Shown here in pieces: positions 31,180 to 41,257 of a stretch of DNA of 64,000 nucleotides. The notes beneath the pieces are model-generated. The model was not told where the DNA came from, ran no database searches, and saw nothing but the letters and a program-made list of their open reading frames with translations. Each line of letters starts with the position of its first letter. Position 1 is the first letter of the stretch. A program made the translations under genes and the position numbers. Origin of the DNA: Bacillota bacterium (GTDB lineage: Bacteria; Bacillota; Clostridia; Acetivibrionales; DTU013); NCBI GenBank assembly GCA_023426125.1, contig JAFABI010000017.1, forward strand, positions 124,001 to 188,000. Direction: 5' to 3'.

Positions 31180-34100
31180 TTAATTGATAATATTATATAC
31201 ACCCATTTCATGGAGGTATATTCCGCCGCCTGCCTGATTGATTTTCAGTCTGAGCTTATCCGCTGTCAAAGGATTAAAGCTGAATACCTTTATCAATGGA
31301 GCAGAATGCGATGCACCGTCAGTTACACTTGTACCGGGGATGTCAATCCAATTTGTACCGTCATGGTATTGGAGTACATAGTTGATCAGGTATCTTGGCC
31401 CTTCGTCCCCTTCATTAAGTAGGATGGTATTGAAAGTTGTCAGTGCACCAAAATCCATTGAAATCCATTGGTCAGCTAAACCTTGCGGTGCCCACTTTGA
31501 GTTCGTATCTCCGTCAAAAGCCTTATCCGGTCCATACCATTGGTCCCCCCAGGTAGGTGTTGAGCCGTCATAAGTCTTTCCTGACGCAAGGTTTGTGCCA
31601 TACTGCTTTGAAACATTAATTGTCCATTGCTGAGTGCTTCCGTCTTCTGCTATTACTATATAAGCAGCTGGTAGTGTAAAATCATGTGCAGCACCGGACA
31701 ATGGTGTAACGCTCGCTTTGTCCGATACTGTTATCGTCGGAACCAATGCTGTAATATCGGCTGCCGGATATACCTGTACACTTATCGTATGATATACAAC
31801 GTCAATCACCGCAAGTGCAGCTTGATGCTCTATGACAAATGATGTTATATCCTTTGCACTACTTGCAACTGCTACTTTTTCAACGGTTACCACCCAATCC
31901 CGGGTACTTCCGTCAGCCGCCATGACAGTGTAAGTTACAGGAATCGTATAATCCTGTGCTGCACCAGATAATGGTGAAATACTTGCTTCAGGTGATATTG
32001 TTATTGTTGGAATCAGCGACGTTACATCAGTCCCTGCAGGAACCTGTATAGTAACAATATGATTTGCTTCATCTATCACTGCAGGCGCCATCTGTTCAGT
32101 CATTGTAAATTCTTTTATTTTCCTTGCATTGCTCACTGTGTTGCCTTTTGTAACAGTTACTACCCAATCCTGAGTGCTTCTGTCTGCAGCTGTAACCGTA
32201 TAAGTCACAGGATTTGTAAAATCCCGTTCCGTGCCGGATGCAGGTGAAACACTTGCACCATTTGATATTGTGATATCGGGGTGTAATTTTGCCAGGTCAG
32301 CACCCTTGAATACTTCCAAAGCCACCGTATGGTTTGCATTGTCTATTACTGCCTGTTCAGCTTGCTGCTCTTCTTTGAATCCTGTAATGTTTTTAGCATC
32401 ATTATTGTAATATATCGCGAATTCGTGAAGGTATATGCCGCCATCCGCTTGAACTACCAGCAGTCTGACCCTATTTGCAGATATTTCACTAAAATTAAAT
32501 CTCAGGTGTGCAGGCCCGTCTGAATGCGGAGCTCCATCGGTTATATGGGTACTGGGAATATCCGTCCAGGCAGCACCGTCATCTGAATATTGAAGCACAT
32601 ATTCCCTGAAGCTTCTTAATCCTTCACTTAATCCCGAACCCTCTGTAATTACAATATTATCGAAGGTGGTCTTCTTCCCGAAATCAACCGAAATCCATTG
32701 ATTGGCTAAGCCTGTAGGCGCCCACTTTGATTTCAGGTTATTATCAAATGCTTTGCCTGGAACATAAGCCGGCCCATAATTCGGTATGGTTCCATCATAT
32801 GTACCGTTAACAGCAAGATTCGGTGCCATTTTTTCTACTGTAACAGTCCAGCTTCCGGATTCTCCCTCTTTTGACATAACTGTATACGTGAAAGGATTTG
32901 TAAAATCCTGTTTTACACCGGACGCCGGCAAAACGGTAGCATCCTCAGAAAGTGCCAGGGCAGGCGTCAAATTGGTCAAGTCGGCATCATGGCTTACCTT
33001 CACCAGGACGGTATGTTTAAAAGGGTCTATTACCGCCAGTTCTACCTGATGATCCATGCTGAATCCTGTAATCGCATTTTTTTCCACAGGGAATTGCCTT
33101 TTTACTGTTACCGTATAAATTCTTTTTGTTATACCATCTTCTGCAGTAACAGTGTAATCCACAGGCAGCGTAAAGTCTTGTGCTATACCGGATGCTGGAC
33201 TTACCGCAGCATTTTCTGAAACGGTGATATCAGGAACAATATTGGTAATATCAGTTGAAGCCCCTACATCTATTGTTATCGCACAATGGCTGACTCCGTT
33301 TTTCACTGTACCGATCTCGTCTATTACAGGTTCGGAAACCCTCTCGGCAACATCAAAGGCAGTGATAAAGGCATGTTCACTCTGCAATCTTGGAGAAGCA
33401 GCAGGAATATCCGGTGCTGCTGCTTTCGCCAGGCTCACCTTGTATTTATGTTCATTTGAATCTGCAGGTAAAATATACGTGAAATCATACTTTCCGGTCT
33501 CTTCGTCTATATCGGTCTGCCAATAGTCTTTTATGCCCACGGACTGATCAACTTTCACCCATTCTCCATTTGTATATTCCTTCAATTCAGGTTCGGAATA
33601 TGAATCAAAGCCTTTTACCGTTACGGGGACATAATCAACTCCACCTTTAATAGTGAATTCTGCAGCATTATCTGCAGCATCCACCTTCGCAGGAAATTGT
33701 GAAATCAACTTTCCTTTCGTGACGCTGACAGCAGTCGGCCACATGGCAGCTTCGTTCTGTATAAAACTATAATCGTCGCTGTTTTTCCAGGTATAGGCTT
33801 CTACCATTAGATCAATAGAATCACCTGCCTTGATTTGATTGCTGTCTGTATTTGGAACCAGATAAGCAGTTGGCTTTATTCCGGCATACATACTCACAGC
33901 AGCCTGGTCTATCTCCGTACCATTGATTTTACCTTTGAAGCTGTCTACAACAAAGCCGACATTATTGGTCTCACTCTGGTAAAAAGCTACCCATGGCTTG
34001 TCTTTATAGAGCGCTTGCCCATTGACATTCCAGGTGTTATTTGAATTAATGTCAAGTGTCGAAACCGTTCCGTCGGAATTCTTATATGCCATTTTGTGAA

Positions 34101-37100
34101 CTACAGAAGTTGCATAGCGTGTATCACCCATTGAAAATAGGCTTAATTCCTTCTTGATATCTGTAAAGCGGATATCACTCAAAAAGTCATAATGCAATTG
34201 ATAGAATATCCTCGTACCATTTATCGATGGAAGCAAGGTTGAAGTAACGCTGACTTTTACATCCGGTTTTCCATCGGGTGTCCGGAGCTCCATACTGAAT
34301 TCTGAAACATTTGGTCCCAAACTGTCAAACCTTATACCCGTCCCTCTCCTTTTAGCATCAATCCAGCTATCACCGTCTTTCAACTGCAGGAATTCAAGTC
34401 CGCCCGCATTTGCAAACCAGGGTGAATTATCTCCTTCAAGTCTCATGCCGTCCTGTGCTCTGAAATCGCACATCGTTGCATTATTATCATTATCAGGCAG
34501 ATAGGTCATGGATTCACTCATGCCTACATTGGTTTCAAGCCATAAATATCCCCAATTGTAGTAATTCGTGAGTTCAAGGCTTGGCAAACCAACATTGACT
34601 TTATTTCCCCAGTTCTGGAAGGAAGTCCTGTGCCACATTGTCTTGATTCCATTGGGCTTAATGCTGAATGCCGCGTAACTGTTGTTATAGCTTTCCATTC
34701 TTGTTGTATCAAGGTTATCCCACTTTTTACTGACTTGAACCGGTATCCCGTTGGGAACAAGATTTTTGTCAGTAAGCATGGCAACGCTTCCGGTAACACC
34801 GGGCGCATACTGATTAGCGCCTGTTATTGCCATTTGAGTCTGCAATCTGAAGGTCCTCCGTATATTATCGTTAACAATCTGGAATTCTACAGACGGATAA
34901 TCATTGGGGTAGTCTTTATAGTAATTGATTTTACTGTCATCCGGCGTATATACTTCTACTACATATGCTCCGGTTGTGTTGTCATAGCCAAGGCTTTTTG
35001 AACCTTCATATGGAAACGATTTTTTTATACTGAATGCGCCTGCATTTAAAGGATGTGTTTCGGCGGCTATATCGTTCAGGGCTGCAGACGAACCATTTTC
35101 CCCATCTGCAAAGAATTGTGTGTAGGTATAGATTGCATGTCCGCTTTTCCAAACAGTACCGTTTCCATTGTGCATATTTTTATCATATGCACTTTGAGTT
35201 ATTTCAATATAAGGATTATTTCCTTGATTGCTAAAACTGGCTATGTTTAGAGATTCAGTACCGGTTTTATTTATTATTTCGTAAGCAAAGGCGCCATGAG
35301 ACTGCGTTTTTGAATCAAATACAGCAACCCCGTCAAGTATCGTCCCGTTTGACCACACTCCATCCTGAGGGATTGTCCTATCTGCATCTCCAACATTATA
35401 CTTGTCAAATAAAGCACCATTGAGTCTTGTATTTAGTGTTGCAGATTCCAAATTTGTAATATTCTCTGTGGGAAGCCATTTCGTTGTAACATAAAATTTA
35501 TCATCCCAGAAATTATATGTCTGCTGAACAGTTAATGGAAGCTTATCGCCACTTCCGCTCTTTAAAATTATGTCATTGATTTGTATTTCCCACAGGACCT
35601 TACCGGCTTTTCTGATCCAGGCTTTTGCCGTACGTGTATTATTATCTGCACTGTAGGTTATTCCATTGACTACAGCCTTGGGTAAAAGTCCTCCGATTGT
35701 TGAGAAAATATTCTGATCAGGAAAATCACTATTTTTTATTTTAAGCGACTGTATATTACTGCTATTCAACTCATATTGGGCTGCATATTTGCTTGTGTCT
35801 GTATTTAGCGTATTTGCCGCAGTACCAAATGTTTTTGAATAATATGAATCTACATAAGCATTATTTAATGCACTATCTGATATTCCTGATCTATCCTGTT
35901 CCGGTGATGTTGCCGGCCGTGATTTATCCGTTTCCGCAGAGTTCTTACCGGTCATATTAACACCGCCAATGATTGCTGTTACATTTTCTGAGAATTGCAC
36001 ATTTTTCGGTTTCTGCTGAATTGTTACACCCTGAGCATTAATTACAGCATTAGAAATTTCGCCGCTTCCTGTAACAGCTATTGGAGCATTTACAGTCAAA
36101 GTACCTACCTTGGTACCACTCGCTAAATTAATCCTCATGCCGGAAGCTCCCTTTTGAACATCAAGCTTTTCAATATTACCGCCGATTATATCTACGGATA
36201 CATCACTTGTTTCCAGGGAAACGTTGGAAAAATCCCCATTCAGTATTACATTCTTGCCCTTTCCTACCTCGAAAATAGAAACAGAAGTAAAGCCTGCTCC
36301 TGTTAGATCCTTCTCTTCAAGTTTGCCGCCTGAGAGCATTTCAACATGACTGATATTTGTCGATCCCAGGGTAAGGATTCTTATCTTTCCATCTTCTTTT
36401 TTTACAACCAGTACTCCTTTTAAAGAAGAGTTCTTGATTACAATGCTGTTCTGTCCTCCTCCGCATACGATTGTTCTACCGTTTACAACAACATTATCAA
36501 GGCTTACTTCTCCATCTCCTATACCCTGTATCAAATAAAGATCCCCGGTGATTGTCATATCCTTCAGATTTACGTCGCTTGTATTGACAACAACATTCCC
36601 GCTTTTATATCCAGTATATATGCCTTTTTTGTTATATAACGTGCCGAATGCCCTGTTCAGCATGATTACAGCCTGTACCCTTGTCACCGTATCCAAAGGG
36701 CCGAGATTTTTGTTGGAATAGCCTTTAATGATTCCATTTTCAACCAAAGCAGCAAAAGCATCCTTGTATGCCTCATCAATCAGTCCGGAATCCTTGAATT
36801 GGGTCAAACATTTGGAATCGGATAATTTTAGCGAGAAGGCATTGTAAATCATTTGGGCGGCCTCCTGTCTGTCAATGGTTTCAAGCGGCCGGATCAAATC
36901 ATTTGCTTCGGGTCTTATTATACCTGCAGCAACTGCCTTTTCAATGTCATTGTAATACCAGGATGCTTTTTCTACGTCCTTGAATTCAGCCTCTGCTTTT
37001 TCGGAATACCCGAAAATTCTATTCAAAAATGCAACAAATTCGGCTTTTGTAATCTGTCCATCGAGATTGAATTTCTCTACAGTTTTGGCATAAGTCAACC

Positions 37101-37251
37101 CCGAGCTGATCCACTCTTCTATTATTTTTCTTTCGTTCGCACCTATTTTTCCCTTCATATTACCTGGCTGGGATTCGGCAAAGATATTCATGGAAATTTG
37201 TGTAATAAAAAATATCAAACATACGATAGCGACGGTTTTTTTGTTTTTCAC
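31180..37251 (-). CDS. SLH-anchored surface protein with DUF5018-like repeats and two F5/8C domains, 2023 residues
   Basis: A signal peptide (GTG start, KNKKTVAIVCLIFFITQISM) leads into three SLH units (about residues 54-215) that would anchor the protein to secondary wall polymers. Residues 220-430 look like a beta-solenoid stalk. A large module (about 470-1280) of unknown type follows and is the best candidate for a catalytic or glycan-binding core. Then come two DUF5018-like repeats (1290-1470; ITV...SG...DFT.PV.YTV.A.DG pattern), a discoidin F5/8C domain (1477-1613), three more DUF5018-like repeats (1620-1882) and a second F5/8C domain (1885-2023). It lies below LplABC-type genes, which points to polysaccharide capture. 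Confidence 0.9.
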   Translation of the reverse strand: MKNKKTVAIVCLIFFITQISMNIFAESQPGNMKGKIGANERKIIEEWISSGLTYAKTVEKFNLDGQITKAEFVAFLNRIFGYSEKAEAEFKDVEKASWYYNDIEKAVAAGIIRPEANDLIRPLETIDRQEAAQMIYNAFSLKLSDSKCLTQFKDSGLIDEAYKDAFAALVENGIIKGYSNKNLGPLDTVTRVQAVIMLNRAFGTLYNKKGIYTGYKSGNVVVNTSDVNLKDMTITGDLYLIQGIGDGEVSLDNVVVNGRTIVCGGGQNSIVIKNSSLKGVLVVKKEDGKIRILTLGSTNISHVEMLSGGKLEEKDLTGAGFTSVSIFEVGKGKNVILNGDFSNVSLETSDVSVDIIGGNIEKLDVQKGASGMRINLASGTKVGTLTVNAPIAVTGSGEISNAVINAQGVTIQQKPKNVQFSENVTAIIGGVNMTGKNSAETDKSRPATSPEQDRSGISDSALNNAYVDSYYSKTFGTAANTLNTDTSKYAAQYELNSSNIQSLKIKNSDFPDQNIFSTIGGLLPKAVVNGITYSADNNTRTAKAWIRKAGKVLWEIQINDIILKSGSGDKLPLTVQQTYNFWDDKFYVTTKWLPTENITNLESATLNTRLNGALFDKYNVGDADRTIPQDGVWSNGTILDGVAVFDSKTQSHGAFAYEIINKTGTESLNIASFSNQGNNPYIEITQSAYDKNMHNGNGTVWKSGHAIYTYTQFFADGENGSSAALNDIAAETHPLNAGAFSIKKSFPYEGSKSLGYDNTTGAYVVEVYTPDDSKINYYKDYPNDYPSVEFQIVNDNIRRTFRLQTQMAITGANQYAPGVTGSVAMLTDKNLVPNGIPVQVSKKWDNLDTTRMESYNNSYAAFSIKPNGIKTMWHRTSFQNWGNKVNVGLPSLELTNYYNWGYLWLETNVGMSESMTYLPDNDNNATMCDFRAQDGMRLEGDNSPWFANAGGLEFLQLKDGDSWIDAKRRGTGIRFDSLGPNVSEFSMELRTPDGKPDVKVSVTSTLLPSINGTRIFYQLHYDFLSDIRFTDIKKELSLFSMGDTRYATSVVHKMAYKNSDGTVSTLDINSNNTWNVNGQALYKDKPWVAFYQSETNNVGFVVDSFKGKINGTEIDQAAVSMYAGIKPTAYLVPNTDSNQIKAGDSIDLMVEAYTWKNSDDYSFIQNEAAMWPTAVSVTKGKLISQFPAKVDAADNAAEFTIKGGVDYVPVTVKGFDSYSEPELKEYTNGEWVKVDQSVGIKDYWQTDIDEETGKYDFTYILPADSNEHKYKVSLAKAAAPDIPAASPRLQSEHAFITAFDVAERVSEPVIDEIGTVKNGVSHCAITIDVGASTDITNIVPDITVSENAAVSPASGIAQDFTLPVDYTVTAEDGITKRIYTVTVKRQFPVEKNAITGFSMDHQVELAVIDPFKHTVLVKVSHDADLTNLTPALALSEDATVLPASGVKQDFTNPFTYTVMSKEGESGSWTVTVEKMAPNLAVNGTYDGTIPNYGPAYVPGKAFDNNLKSKWAPTGLANQWISVDFGKKTTFDNIVITEGSGLSEGLRSFREYVLQYSDDGAAWTDIPSTHITDGAPHSDGPAHLRFNFSEISANRVRLLVVQADGGIYLHEFAIYYNNDAKNITGFKEEQQAEQAVIDNANHTVALEVFKGADLAKLHPDITISNGASVSPASGTERDFTNPVTYTVTAADRSTQDWVVTVTKGNTVSNARKIKEFTMTEQMAPAVIDEANHIVTIQVPAGTDVTSLIPTITISPEASISPLSGAAQDYTIPVTYTVMAADGSTRDWVVTVEKVAVASSAKDITSFVIEHQAALAVIDVVYHTISVQVYPAADITALVPTITVSDKASVTPLSGAAHDFTLPAAYIVIAEDGSTQQWTINVSKQYGTNLASGKTYDGSTPTWGDQWYGPDKAFDGDTNSKWAPQGLADQWISMDFGALTTFNTILLNEGDEGPRYLINYVLQYHDGTNWIDIPGTSVTDGASHSAPLIKVFSFNPLTADKLRLKINQAGGGIYLHEMGVYNIIN

Positions 37252-37295
37252 AATAATCCCCCCATAGAAAAAATCTTAGAACGATATGCCGGATA

Positions 37296-37325
37296 AAAAG
37301 GAGAGCTTTATTGGACTCTCCTTTT
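37296..37325 (-). terminator. Rho-independent terminator
   Basis: AAAAGGAGAG and CTCTCCTTTT form a ten-pair stem; on the minus strand it is followed by TTTTATCC. It ends the importer part of the operon after the binding-protein gene, and readthrough would feed the SLH gene. Confidence 0.8.
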
Positions 37326-37358
37326 ATCTTTTGCAGCAGATTAAATTAAACGATATGC

Positions 37359-39149
37359 TTATTTACTGACGGAAATATAGTTGTTTACAACTTCGTTGAA
37401 GGAAGGAAGGGCCTTATAATACTCCTCTACCTTTTCCTGCCCTATTTTCTTGAGCTCTTCGATGGTTTTGTCCTGACCGGCCTTAAAATCTTCTTCCGTC
37501 TTGGACAGGATCAGTTTGTAAATCTGCGGATAGAGGTAGGTATCCCTCTTTGTACTTATTGCCTTAATGTCATCTGTGTCCGGCGGTAAAGCATTGGGTG
37601 CACTTGCATTGTACGCAGTCAATTTCTTTTGGCTGTATAGCTCTTTGAAGTTATTAACCTTGAAGAACTCAAGAGCAGTTTTTTGCCTTTGTGTAAACGT
37701 TTTTTCAGCTACTTCCGGCAAATATTGATAATACAGCGGCACATTATAACGCTTGTCTATCTGAGCCATGCCAAGACCCGCCATGTTGTTATATTTGCCT
37801 GCGCCCGTCTTTATTGAATAATCAGGATCATTCTTCATCTGGTCAAGTATTTCCTGCGAGATGGCCGGTTTACCGTCCGCCTCTATCCAGCTTGTATCCA
37901 TTGCTCCATTATAAATAAGCGACGAACCTTCAAAGCTGAAGAGATAATTCAACAGTTGAACCGCTTTTTCAGGATTTTTACAGTTGCTTGATATCATCAT
38001 TTTAAAGGACCCGTCCATTTGAGGATAGGAGAATATCTGCGCATCATTATCTTTATTGGGAGAAGGCATCGTCACAAATCCCTTTTCCGGAGTTCCGGCT
38101 TTGGCAAAAGCATCATTACCTGCACTGATATTCCAATCAGCCCATGCAAGGAAGGTTTTCAAAGCACCCTTCTGCTGGTAGTCTGCCCATTTCATTACAA
38201 ACGCGTCTGAATCAAGTACCCCAGCACGATATGCCTTATTGAACCATTCAATGGACTTCCATTCTGCCGAGGTTTTATCCAGCCACATAGACTTTGAACT
38301 TCCATCCTTAATGGATATATCAAAGGGCCCAATGCCGCCTACACCTTCCATCATGGGCCATACTGCCTGCATAGGCCATGCACCCCAACTTCCGCCTTCA
38401 GCAAACCATCCGGACACACCCCAATTCTTCTGTCCTTGAGAATTTTTAGGCTCAAGCTCCATCATTTGCTTTAATACAGGGATATAGTCGTCCATTGTTT
38501 CCAGTTTCGGCGCACCAAGCTTCTGGTAAAGGTCGAATCTGAGCCTGGGAGCTATATCAATATCAACCGGATTTTCAGTATACTGAGGATTCAAGGCAAG
38601 GAAATAAAGCTTATTGTTGGAATTTCCATTAACATCTCTGCTGAAATACTTTTTATTTGACTCAATTACCTGAGGAGCATTCTGTACTATGTCCTGCCCA
38701 TATTTGTCGATATAATCATCCATAGGCAGAGCTGCCTTTGCAGAAATGATCTGTGGACATATTTTGTTTATATAGTCCAATTCATAAGGGATATAGACAA
38801 TATCATTGAAATCATTTGATGCTAGCTGTGCCGTAAATTTTGAAACAGCATCACCCACTGCATTATAGGGTGTTACATTCAGGTGGACATTAAGCTTCTG
38901 TTCAATCTGTTTGATTACCGGGTCTTCCTGATAACCTGCGGGAAAGTTCTTTGCACATGGCGGCGTAGTGATGCCAAGCTCAACAGGCGGCCCTTCGGTG
39001 GTCCCTTCAGTTTCCGTAGCGCTCTCTGTCTGTTTTGTACTTTGTTCCGGTGCAGCATTCTGTCCGCCGCACCCTGTGAGCATCACAACGGATATCAGTA
39101 GTGCCATAACCGCCAGCAGTGATACGACTCTTTTAAAGCCTTTTTTCAT
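37359..39149 (-). CDS. LplA-type extracellular solute-binding lipoprotein
   Basis: This 596-residue lipoprotein is the substrate receptor of the adjacent ABC permeases. The lipobox LTGC places the lipidated cysteine at residue 27. A threonine/glutamate-rich linker follows, then a family 1-type binding protein (VELGITTPPCAKNF, PNKDNDAQIFSYPQMDGSFK, the NPEKAVQLLNYLFSFEG motif typical of LplA/YtcQ). Such large receptors usually bind oligosaccharides derived from complex polysaccharides. AGGAGG precedes the ATG. No ATPase is encoded nearby; as usual for this type, a shared MsmX-like ATPase elsewhere probably energises uptake. Confidence 0.93.
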   Translation of the reverse strand: MKKGFKRVVSLLAVMALLISVVMLTGCGGQNAAPEQSTKQTESATETEGTTEGPPVELGITTPPCAKNFPAGYQEDPVIKQIEQKLNVHLNVTPYNAVGDAVSKFTAQLASNDFNDIVYIPYELDYINKICPQIISAKAALPMDDYIDKYGQDIVQNAPQVIESNKKYFSRDVNGNSNNKLYFLALNPQYTENPVDIDIAPRLRFDLYQKLGAPKLETMDDYIPVLKQMMELEPKNSQGQKNWGVSGWFAEGGSWGAWPMQAVWPMMEGVGGIGPFDISIKDGSSKSMWLDKTSAEWKSIEWFNKAYRAGVLDSDAFVMKWADYQQKGALKTFLAWADWNISAGNDAFAKAGTPEKGFVTMPSPNKDNDAQIFSYPQMDGSFKMMISSNCKNPEKAVQLLNYLFSFEGSSLIYNGAMDTSWIEADGKPAISQEILDQMKNDPDYSIKTGAGKYNNMAGLGMAQIDKRYNVPLYYQYLPEVAEKTFTQRQKTALEFFKVNNFKELYSQKKLTAYNASAPNALPPDTDDIKAISTKRDTYLYPQIYKLILSKTEEDFKAGQDKTIEELKKIGQEKVEEYYKALPSFNEVVNNYISVSK

Positions 39150-39224
39150 TTTAAAACCTCCTCGTATACTCTTGTATTTATCTTAAGCCCCTATGGGACA
39201 TAAGTCAAAAGATAACATGGAAAT

Positions 39225-40115
39225 TCACCCTTTCACGGCGCCAATCATTATACCTTTTATGAAGTACTTCTGAAACATGGGATATACGATCAGGACCGGA
39301 AACGTTACAATCATTGTCACTGTCATCTGTACCGATACAGGGGTCATTTTCACTTCAGACAAGGCTGTCCAGTTTGTAGCTTGTGACGCCATATTTGCAG
39401 ATTGTGCGGATATATATTTGAGCAATAGATATTGCAGTGTTTCAAGGTGCGGCTTATCGGCTAAAAGAAAATTATCGAACCAGGTATTCCATTGCCCGAC
39501 AGCTGTAAAAATTGCAATTGTTGCAAGAATAGGCTTGCACAGAGGAAAGATAATTCGGACAAATATCCTGAAAGGTCCCGCCCCGTCTATCGATGCTGAT
39601 TCTTCCAGTGAAGCAGGTATCTGTTCAATATATGTCTTCACCAGCACCAAATTAAAGGCACTTATTGCACCCGGTAAAATGTAGAGCAAAAGACTATCTT
39701 TCAAACCATAAGCTTTCATTGTGACGTAATATGGAATGATGCCTGCATTTACATACATTGTCATGATCAGCAGTCTATAAATAGCTTTTCTGAATTTTAG
39801 CAATTTATGTGTCAATACATATGAAAACATAGCGGTGCAAAAAACTGCAATAACCGTCCCCAACACTGTCCTGGTCACAGACACCATTGCTCCGTGCCAA
39901 ATATTATTTTGAGAAAGGATTTGCTGGTATCCCAGCAAGGTGAAGCCTTTCGGCAAAAAATACAAACCGCCCTGTGACGCCTGCTGGGGTATACTTATGG
40001 AATATATGAATATGTAGTAGAATGGATAAATACACATAAATGTGAACAATATCAGAAAAATATAATTGCAAATTTCAAATATGGTCCTGCTTGAACTTTT
40101 TGCCGCTTTCATCAT
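39225..40115 (-). CDS. Carbohydrate ABC transporter permease, LplC/YtcP-type
   Basis: The product of about 296 residues has six membrane helices and the MalG-like EAA loop (PASLEESASIDGAGPFRIFV, then RIIFPLCKPIL). The opening ICNYIFLILFTFMCIYPFYY and the STTQ-like SIPQQASQGGLYFLPKGFTL are typical of the LplC/YtcP branch. I start at the ATG at 40115, five bases after GAGG; the frame has a GTG six bases earlier. It lies 17 bases after the LplB-type permease and is co-transcribed with it and with the lipoprotein gene. Confidence 0.94.
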   Translation of the reverse strand: MMKAAKSSSRTIFEICNYIFLILFTFMCIYPFYYIFIYSISIPQQASQGGLYFLPKGFTLLGYQQILSQNNIWHGAMVSVTRTVLGTVIAVFCTAMFSYVLTHKLLKFRKAIYRLLIMTMYVNAGIIPYYVTMKAYGLKDSLLLYILPGAISAFNLVLVKTYIEQIPASLEESASIDGAGPFRIFVRIIFPLCKPILATIAIFTAVGQWNTWFDNFLLADKPHLETLQYLLLKYISAQSANMASQATNWTALSEVKMTPVSVQMTVTMIVTFPVLIVYPMFQKYFIKGIMIGAVKG

Positions 40116-40132
40116 AATCACCTCTGATAGAT

Positions 40133-41080
40133 TTATATTACTGCCTTTCCAGTCAATTTTTTTGCTATAAAATTGACCGAATATAAAAGTGTCAAGCTTA
40201 TAACAGATTTAAACATACCTACTGCAGTTGAGTAAGAAAAGTCATACATCTTCATACCGATTCTGTATGTATAATAGTCCAGGGTTTCAATTTTATCATG
40301 TACCATTGGATTATAGAAAACATATATCTGTTCAAAGGAATGCCCATTTAGCGCATTACCAATGTATAGCACAAGTAAAACAACATAGGTTGGTATCACA
40401 CCAGGAATAGTAATGTGCAGTATTTGCCTGAATCTTCCTGCCCCATCAACTCTTGCGGCATCATATAGCTCTTGGTCTATGCCGGATATTGACGCCATAT
40501 ATACTATAGCAGACCACCCCGTCGTTTTCCACATAAGTACCATCGTCTGAAATATCCAGGTTATCTCTGAATTCCCCATCACATTGGTAGGTTCTTTTAC
40601 AATATTCAGATTCAATAAAAGCTGATTGGCAAGGCCATCCGTTGAAAAAATGGATAAAAACAGGGAATAAACAATAACATAAGATATAAAATTGGGCAAG
40701 GAGGTTGCTGTTTGAAATATTTTCTTGATCCTTGTGTTTGTTACCTCTGTAAGTAAAAGTGCAAATAGGATGGGTAGAGGAGAAACTATAATTCCTAAAA
40801 AACTCATGGCTAAAGTATTTGTAATTACTCTGGGAAGCTCGCTTCCATATTCAAATACCATGCGGAAATAGTGAAGGCCTGTAAAATCGCATTGGAATAT
40901 GGATAATCCCGGTACATATTTGACAAAGGCTATGGCCCAGCCAAGCAAAGGTACATAATTGAACATAAGGATGAATATGACAAAAGGAATTGTCATTAGA
41001 TAGAGAGAAGCTTTTGTTGATATAGTAAAACTTTTCTTTTTGTTAATGTATGAATAACCGCCAGCCGATATGTTAACCAC
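40133..41080 (-). CDS. Carbohydrate ABC transporter permease, LplB-type
   Basis: This 315-residue permease has an N-terminal helix (ASLYLMTIPFVIFILMFNYV with the family 'P.LGW.IAF..Y.P' motif), six membrane helices and the EAA loop (GIDQELYDAARVDGAGRFRQ, ILHITIPGV). It is the first gene of the minus-strand operon. The GTG start has AGGAGG seven bases upstream. The divergent neighbour is the YesM-like kinase, whose response regulator likely activates this operon. LplB/LplC pairs import oligosaccharides such as those from pectin or xylan. Confidence 0.94.
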   Translation of the reverse strand: MVNISAGGYSYINKKKSFTISTKASLYLMTIPFVIFILMFNYVPLLGWAIAFVKYVPGLSIFQCDFTGLHYFRMVFEYGSELPRVITNTLAMSFLGIIVSPLPILFALLLTEVTNTRIKKIFQTATSLPNFISYVIVYSLFLSIFSTDGLANQLLLNLNIVKEPTNVMGNSEITWIFQTMVLMWKTTGWSAIVYMASISGIDQELYDAARVDGAGRFRQILHITIPGVIPTYVVLLVLYIGNALNGHSFEQIYVFYNPMVHDKIETLDYYTYRIGMKMYDFSYSTAVGMFKSVISLTLLYSVNFIAKKLTGKAVI

Positions 41081-41257
41081 TTTATTGCCTCCTGCACCGA
41101 ATTTTATAGTATAATATTACGGCAAAGCAAGCCTTCGGAACAACAGGCAAAATTCTAAAACAACCGTCACTTTTCTAACTATAATAAAACATCGGTTTAA
41201 TCTTAAAAAGTCTTATGTTAATATATAAATGTACTTTCACTTTTTTAAAGGAAAGGT

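Noticed and set aside
31600..33380. DNA-level tandem repeats in the SLH gene
   Set aside because: The periodicity comes from diverged protein repeats (DUF5018-like and F5/8C), not from recent DNA duplication.
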